From an uncultured Bacteroidales bacterium (GTDB lineage: Bacteria > Bacteroidota > Bacteroidia > Bacteroidales > Tenuifilaceae), in NCBI GenBank assembly GCA_937915475.1, contig CALGIR010000168.1, positions 1 through 9,223 of the forward strand: 9,223 bases of DNA, in the 5' to 3' direction. Shown here one piece after another: positions 6,365-9,223 of this stretch. Position 1 is the first letter of the stretch; every line of letters begins with the position of its first letter. A model generated the notes under the pieces. It saw only the letters and a list, made by a program, of their open reading frames with translations. It searched no databases and was not told the DNA's origin. Position numbers and translations under genes: made by a program.

Positions 6365-7586
6365 CTGAATAATACTTATTTAAAAACTCAATTATAGAAT
6401 AGCCTAACTCTTGACCTAAATTGACAGGAACTGCATTCCCGATTTGCTTATACTGTTGTGCTAGAGAGCCATCAAATTTCCATTCATCTGGAAATGTTTG
6501 AATTCTAGCGTATTCACGAACAGTAAAAGGACGGGTTTCTTCTGGATGACATCTTTCTGTTTGTTTTTGGGCTGGACTACAAGTTAATGTTAAGCAAGGT
6601 TCATCCCAACCAATTCGACGAGCCATTCCAGTTTTCCCACCACCAAGATAAAAACTTCCACCCATATATTCTTTCTGTAAATCAAGAGGTAAGTCACGCC
6701 AGTATCCTTTGGGAGGGATTAAATCAAGAACATCTTCTTTAGATTTAGGGTATTTTGCGCCATCTGATTTTGGAACATTCTTATCAAATAAGTCTCCTTT
6801 TTTCAAGGCATCAGAAAGATTATATATTCTCTTGTAGGGCTTAGGATATTCATACTTTATATTAATATCTTTTCTAATACCAACGAGAATTAACCGTTCT
6901 CTCTTTTGTGGTACTTTATAATTTATTGCTTTTAATATCTGTACGGGAACAACATTATAACCTATTTCGTCAAGAATAGAAATCATACCCTTTAGGGTTT
7001 TCCCCTTTTCATGACTGAGTAAACCTCTAACATTTTCACCAATACAGATTGCAGGAGAAACCTCTTGAACAACTCTTGCAAACTCATAAAACAATGTTCC
7101 TCTGGCATCTTTTAACCCTAATTTTTTACCTGCATAACTAAATGCTTGACATGGAAAGCCTCCAGTAACAACATCCACTTTGTTTTTATAGTCGGGAAAA
7201 TCAAAATCCTTTATGTCCCCTTCTAACACTTTCCAGTTTGGTCTATTTTTGCGTAAAGTATTACAAGCCCATTTATCAATCTCATTTAAAGCCACACACT
7301 TTAACCCAGATTTTTCTAATCCTATTGCAAGACCTCCAGCTCCTGCAAACAATTCAAGAACAGAATACTCATTGTCGGGCTCAATATAGTTTGATACTTC
7401 TTCTTCGATATTATTTTCAAGAAAATCGCCAAATAAGGTATAAACATCATCTTTCCTATAAACACGATAATTTGAAACAGGTTCTCTTACCGCACTAAGG
7501 ATTCCATCATTATCCCATCTTCTGAGGGTTTCTTTAGATTTTCCTAATAATTCAGCTGTTTCCGAAAGAGAAAGATATTTGCTCAT
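6354..7586 (-). CDS. DNA (cytosine-5)-methyltransferase with N-terminal MerR-like helix-turn-helix, probable GGNCC modification enzyme
   Basis: This 410-residue enzyme transfers methyl from SAM to C5 of a cytosine in a specific site, protecting it from the partner nuclease. Residues 5-50 form a helix-turn-helix (SETAELLGKSKETLRRWDNDG, then YRVYRKDDV) of MerR/excisionase type. The C5 motifs follow: I LELFAGAGGLAIGLEKSG (from 77), IV GGFPCQAFS (catalytic C126), VI ENVRGLL (E164), VIII QKRERLILVG (from 197), then the target-recognition region, IX RPFTVREYARIQTFPDEW and X QIGNAVPVNLG. Everything looks intact. I chose the start at 7586 (MSKYLSLSE), not the upstream ATG at 7641-7643, because a TATATTTG box lies between them and the extra 19 residues look random. 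It converges with the broken restriction gene. Site specificity is inferred from the partner family, not read from the recognition domain. Low G/C suggests acquisition with the nuclease. Confidence 0.93.
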   Translation of the reverse strand: MSKYLSLSETAELLGKSKETLRRWDNDGILSAVREPVSNYRVYRKDDVYTLFGDFLENNIEEEVSNYIEPDNEYSVLELFAGAGGLAIGLEKSGLKCVALNEIDKWACNTLRKNRPNWKVLEGDIKDFDFPDYKNKVDVVTGGFPCQAFSYAGKKLGLKDARGTLFYEFARVVQEVSPAICIGENVRGLLSHEKGKTLKGMISILDEIGYNVVPVQILKAINYKVPQKRERLILVGIRKDINIKYEYPKPYKRIYNLSDALKKGDLFDKNVPKSDGAKYPKSKEDVLDLIPPKGYWRDLPLDLQKEYMGGSFYLGGGKTGMARRIGWDEPCLTLTCSPAQKQTERCHPEETRPFTVREYARIQTFPDEWKFDGSLAQQYKQIGNAVPVNLGQELGYSIIEFLNKYYSARS

Positions 7587-7616
7587 AACCACGTTGTTAA
7601 ACATTACACATTGGTT
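7587..7616 (-). promoter_or_regulatory. Dyad-symmetric candidate operator just before the methyltransferase start
   Basis: Read on the minus strand, AACCAATGTGT and ACAACGTGGTT flank an 8-base spacer (AATGTTTA). The arms match at 8 of 11 positions as an inverted repeat, giving AACCAnnnTGT-N8-ACAnnnTGGTT. The right arm touches the ATG and the left arm abuts the -7 box, so a bound protein would cover the transcription start. The MerR-like domain of the methyltransferase itself is the obvious candidate ligand, by analogy with autoregulated C5 methyltransferases such as M.SsoII. Confidence 0.4.
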
Positions 7617-7617
7617 A

Positions 7618-7648
7618 CAAATATATGGAGAAATGTAATACAAAGAAA
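7618..7648 (-). promoter_or_regulatory. Bacteroidota-type promoter for the methyltransferase gene
   Basis: On the minus strand TATATTTG (7625-7618) matches the TAnnTTTG -7 consensus exactly, and TTTC (7648-7645) lies 19 bp upstream where a TTTG-like -33 element is expected. The start codon at 7586 is 31 bases beyond the -7 box, giving a leader of roughly 25 bases. This supports the start at 7586 over 7643. Confidence 0.5.
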
Positions 7649-7700
7649 GGAAAAAGAATGAACAGCCAACAGTGGATATAAAATATTTGGAGGAAGGAAC

Positions 7701-7717
7701 TATTTGTGAGACAAATA
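7701..7717. repeat. Short perfect inverted repeat TATTTGT-GAG-ACAAATA
   Basis: The seven-base arms are exact reverse complements with a 3-base centre. The repeat lies 76 bp upstream of the methyltransferase -7 box and away from any start codon. It could be a protein site or a minor hairpin; in AT-rich DNA it may be chance. Confidence 0.3.
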
Positions 7718-7850
7718 CATTAAAAAATAATGTTTTAAATTGCTAAATATTTCACATAATCACGGTTGACTACCAAAGTAATTTTTATGTACAAATTCAA
7801 TAACCTACCGCAACAAAGCTGAATTATAATCCGAAGAGAAATTACCACAC

Positions 7851-7880
7851 AAAAAAAGCCCTGAAATTTCAGAGCTTTTT
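7851..7880 (-). terminator. Intrinsic terminator of pntB
   Basis: Read on the minus strand, AAAAAGCTCTGA pairs with TCAGGGCTTTTT (12 pairs including one G-U) around an AATT loop and runs into seven T residues. It lies 63 bases after the pntB stop codon, on the same strand, and is the clearest terminator in the window. The A-tract on the other side could also stop rightward transcription. Confidence 0.85.
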
Positions 7881-7943
7881 AGTTTTATTACTATTTCAGG
7901 TTTCCTCTAATCTGCAAATCATATTCAATTTGCAGGAGAGGCC

Positions 7944-8111
7944 TTAAATCTTATTCAATAGTTCTGTAAGTGTTTGTGCAGCATCACCTTGGACAACTGC
8001 GACTCCCGATTTACGTTTATAAATTGGATTGTCAACGCCAGAGTATCCTGGGTTCAAATCGTAGTTAAAAATTACGATGTTTTTACACTCGTCAACGTTC
8101 AGAATGGGCAT
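7944..8111 (-). repeat. pntB: Last, terminal part-unit of the pntB domain III repeat
   Basis: This is the 3' end of the gene from MPILNVDECK to the stop codon. It is the C-terminal third of the last domain III. It differs from the other units at a few residues (DNPIYKRK instead of ENPIYSRK, LTELLNKI at the end) and carries no linker. Confidence 0.85.
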
Positions 8112-9223
8112 ACCGTAAATTGGAGTATCCTGGGCATTGCGAGCGGCTGGGTTTAGCACGTCGTTTGCTCCAACTACAATGGCAACGTCAACGTCTTTAA
8201 ATTCGCCGTTAATCTCGTCCATTTCAAAAATATCGTCGAAGGGTACATCAGCTTCCACAAGCAGCACGTCCATATGGCCAGGCATACGGCCAGCAACTGG
8301 ATGAATTGCATATCTTACAGTGGTACCGTTGCTCTTCATCTTTTTAGCCAGGTTGTTTACCAAGTGCTGCGCTTGGGCAAGTGCCATACCATAACCTGGA
8401 ACGATAATAGCTGTTTTGGCGTTCTTGATTGCCTCAATATAGTCTAGCCCTATTGCCTCAACGCTTTCTGACTTTTGAGTTTGAGCTGGTGTGCTCAGCT
8501 TACTCAGTAATTCGTTTAGCGTTTGTGCAGCATCGCCCTGAACCACAGCTACGCCTGATTTTCTTGAGTAGATTGGATTCTCCACACCAGAGTAACCTGG
8601 GTTTAGGTCGTAGTTAAAGATTACAATTTGCTTACACTCATCAACATTCAGAATGGGCATACCGTAAATCGGCGTATCCTCTGCGTTACGAGCGGCTGGG
8701 TTTAGCACGTCGTTTGCTCCAACCACAATGGTAACATCAGCGTCCTTAAATTCGCCGTTAATCTCGTCCATTTCAAAAACATCGTCGAAGGGAACATCCG
8801 CCTCCACAAGCAGCACGTCCATATGGCCAGGCATACGTCCAGCCACTGGGTGAATTGCATACTTAACTGTGGTACCGTTGCTCTTCATCTCCTTAGCCAG
8901 ATTATTTACCAAGTGCTGGGCTTGAGCAAGAGCCATACCATAACCAGGAACAATAATAGCTGTTTTGGCATTTTTAATGGCTTCAACATAATCTAGTCCT
9001 GTAGCTTCAACACGGTCTGCTTTTTTAGATTCAGCGGGTGCGTTTAGCTTACCCAGTAACTCGTTTAGCGTTTGTGCAGCATCGCCCTGAACCACAGCCA
9101 CGCCTGATTTTCTTGAGTAGATTGGATTCTCAACACCCGAGTATCCTGGCTTTAAATCGTAGTTAAAGATTACGATGTTTTTACACTCGTCAACGTTCAG
9201 AATGGGCATACCGTAAATTGGAG
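7944..9223 (-). CDS. pntB: NAD(P) transhydrogenase beta subunit PntB, C-terminal part with at least three tandem domains III
   Basis: PntB, with PntA, couples hydride transfer between NAD(H) and NADP(H) to proton movement; its domain III binds NADP(H) at the cytoplasmic face. The gene runs off the right edge and the frame is open to it (PIYG precedes the ATG at 9207-9209). The visible part has no membrane segment: it is the end of one domain III, then two complete ones. Each complete copy has the Rossmann loop VPGYGMALAQAQ, AIHPVAGRMPGHMDVLL, EADVPFDD, GANDVLNPAA, TPIYGMPILNVDECK, GYSGV(E/D)NPIY and GDAAQTL. A canonical PntB has one domain III after the membrane domain II. Linkers between copies are about 15 residues, rich in A, P, E, K and S. 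All three visible copies read NYD before the GYSG motif, where E. coli has KRS from memory. Ends LTELLNKI. Family certain; number of copies unknown. Confidence 0.93.
   Translation of the reverse strand, partial: PIYGMPILNVDECKNIVIFNYDLKPGYSGVENPIYSRKSGVAVVQGDAAQTLNELLGKLNAPAESKKADRVEATGLDYVEAIKNAKTAIIVPGYGMALAQAQHLVNNLAKEMKSNGTTVKYAIHPVAGRMPGHMDVLLVEADVPFDDVFEMDEINGEFKDADVTIVVGANDVLNPAARNAEDTPIYGMPILNVDECKQIVIFNYDLNPGYSGVENPIYSRKSGVAVVQGDAAQTLNELLSKLSTPAQTQKSESVEAIGLDYIEAIKNAKTAIIVPGYGMALAQAQHLVNNLAKKMKSNGTTVRYAIHPVAGRMPGHMDVLLVEADVPFDDIFEMDEINGEFKDVDVAIVVGANDVLNPAARNAQDTPIYGMPILNVDECKNIVIFNYDLNPGYSGVDNPIYKRKSGVAVVQGDAAQTLTELLNKI
8112..8660 (-). repeat. pntB: 549-bp tandem unit of pntB (downstream complete copy)
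   Basis: A 183-codon unit from one MPILNVDECK motif to the next. It holds the tail of one domain III, a linker (STPAQTQKSESVEAIG) and the first two thirds of the next. The sequence starting AGAATGGGCATACC recurs at 8101, 8650 and 9199, giving two successive intervals of exactly 549. Confidence 0.9.
8661..9209 (-). repeat. pntB: 549-bp tandem unit of pntB (upstream complete copy)
   Basis: Same organisation as the neighbouring unit, with linker NAPAESKKADRVEATG. Aligned without gaps, the two 183-residue units differ at 19 positions by my count, about half of them in the linker. The catalytic-face motifs are identical. Many third-position DNA differences separate the copies, so they are genuine diverged duplicates under constraint. 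Confidence 0.9.

Larger units (their letters stand above)
7644..7943. other. AT-rich noncoding spacer between the methyltransferase and pntB
   Basis: I see no credible gene on either strand. The spacer holds the -33 part of the methyltransferase promoter, a small inverted repeat at 7701-7717, and the pntB terminator at 7851-7880. No insertion-sequence end, target-site duplication or tRNA is visible that would mark the right edge of the restriction-modification insert. Confidence 0.6.

Noticed and set aside
7238..7498. 86-residue plus-strand ORF inside the methyltransferase gene
   Set aside because: It is antisense to conserved C5-methyltransferase motifs and shows no protein-like features of its own.
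7587..7643. Upstream ATG (7641-7643) as methyltransferase start
   Set aside because: The extra 19 residues are not family-like and the perfect -7 box at 7618-7625 lies downstream of that ATG.
7944..9223. Assembly duplication as the cause of the pntB repeats
   Set aside because: The units differ at 19 of 183 residues and at many silent sites, so they cannot be one sequence assembled twice.
7944..9223. CRISPR or satellite-type array
   Set aside because: The 549-bp units are in-frame protein domains with recognised PntB motifs and no spacer structure.

Overview
The window looks like chromosomal DNA of a Bacteroidota bacterium, probably an uncultured relative of Bacteroidales. The clues are a LolD-type ATPase with the LPEFTALENV Q-loop region, a TIGR02757/DUF2400 protein, starts without clear Shine-Dalgarno sequences, and TAnnTTTG-type -7 promoter boxes. 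The first ~195 bases do not belong with the rest. They are strongly GC-rich and encode, on the minus strand, a piece of what looks like an NCS2 nucleobase permease. They abut, mid-gene, an RND efflux pump that has lost its N-terminus. This is most simply a chimeric assembly join.

Layout. 193-2919 (+): HAE1-type RND inner-membrane pump, 5'-truncated. 2975-3280 (+): small PII-like protein following it. 3334-3363: a TATATTTG promoter box overlapped by a perfect 8-bp inverted repeat. It precedes a tight three-gene block (+): lolD (lipoprotein-release ATPase), a TIGR02757/DUF2400 protein, and trmN6 (tRNA1Val A37 N6-methyltransferase). 5518-7943: an AT-rich insert carrying an Eco47II-family (GGNCC-type) restriction-modification pair in convergent orientation. 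The restriction gene is interrupted by an in-frame TAA 39 codons before its natural end. The C5 methyltransferase is intact and carries an N-terminal helix-turn-helix. A dyad-symmetric candidate operator lies between its promoter box and start codon. 7944-9223 (-): the 3' part of pntB (NAD(P) transhydrogenase beta subunit), followed by a strong intrinsic terminator at 7851-7880 and running off the right edge.

The most unusual element is pntB. The visible part holds two complete NADP(H)-binding domains III and the end of a third, in tandem with an exact 549-bp (183-codon) period and short A/P/E/K/S-rich linkers, so the protein has at least three domain III copies. The two complete 183-residue units differ at 19 positions, so they are diverged, separate copies and not a simple assembly duplicate. 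All three visible copies read NYD where the well-known E. coli domain III has, from memory, KRS near the NADP 2'-phosphate. The second theme is the decaying restriction-modification island and its possible self-regulation by the methyltransferase.
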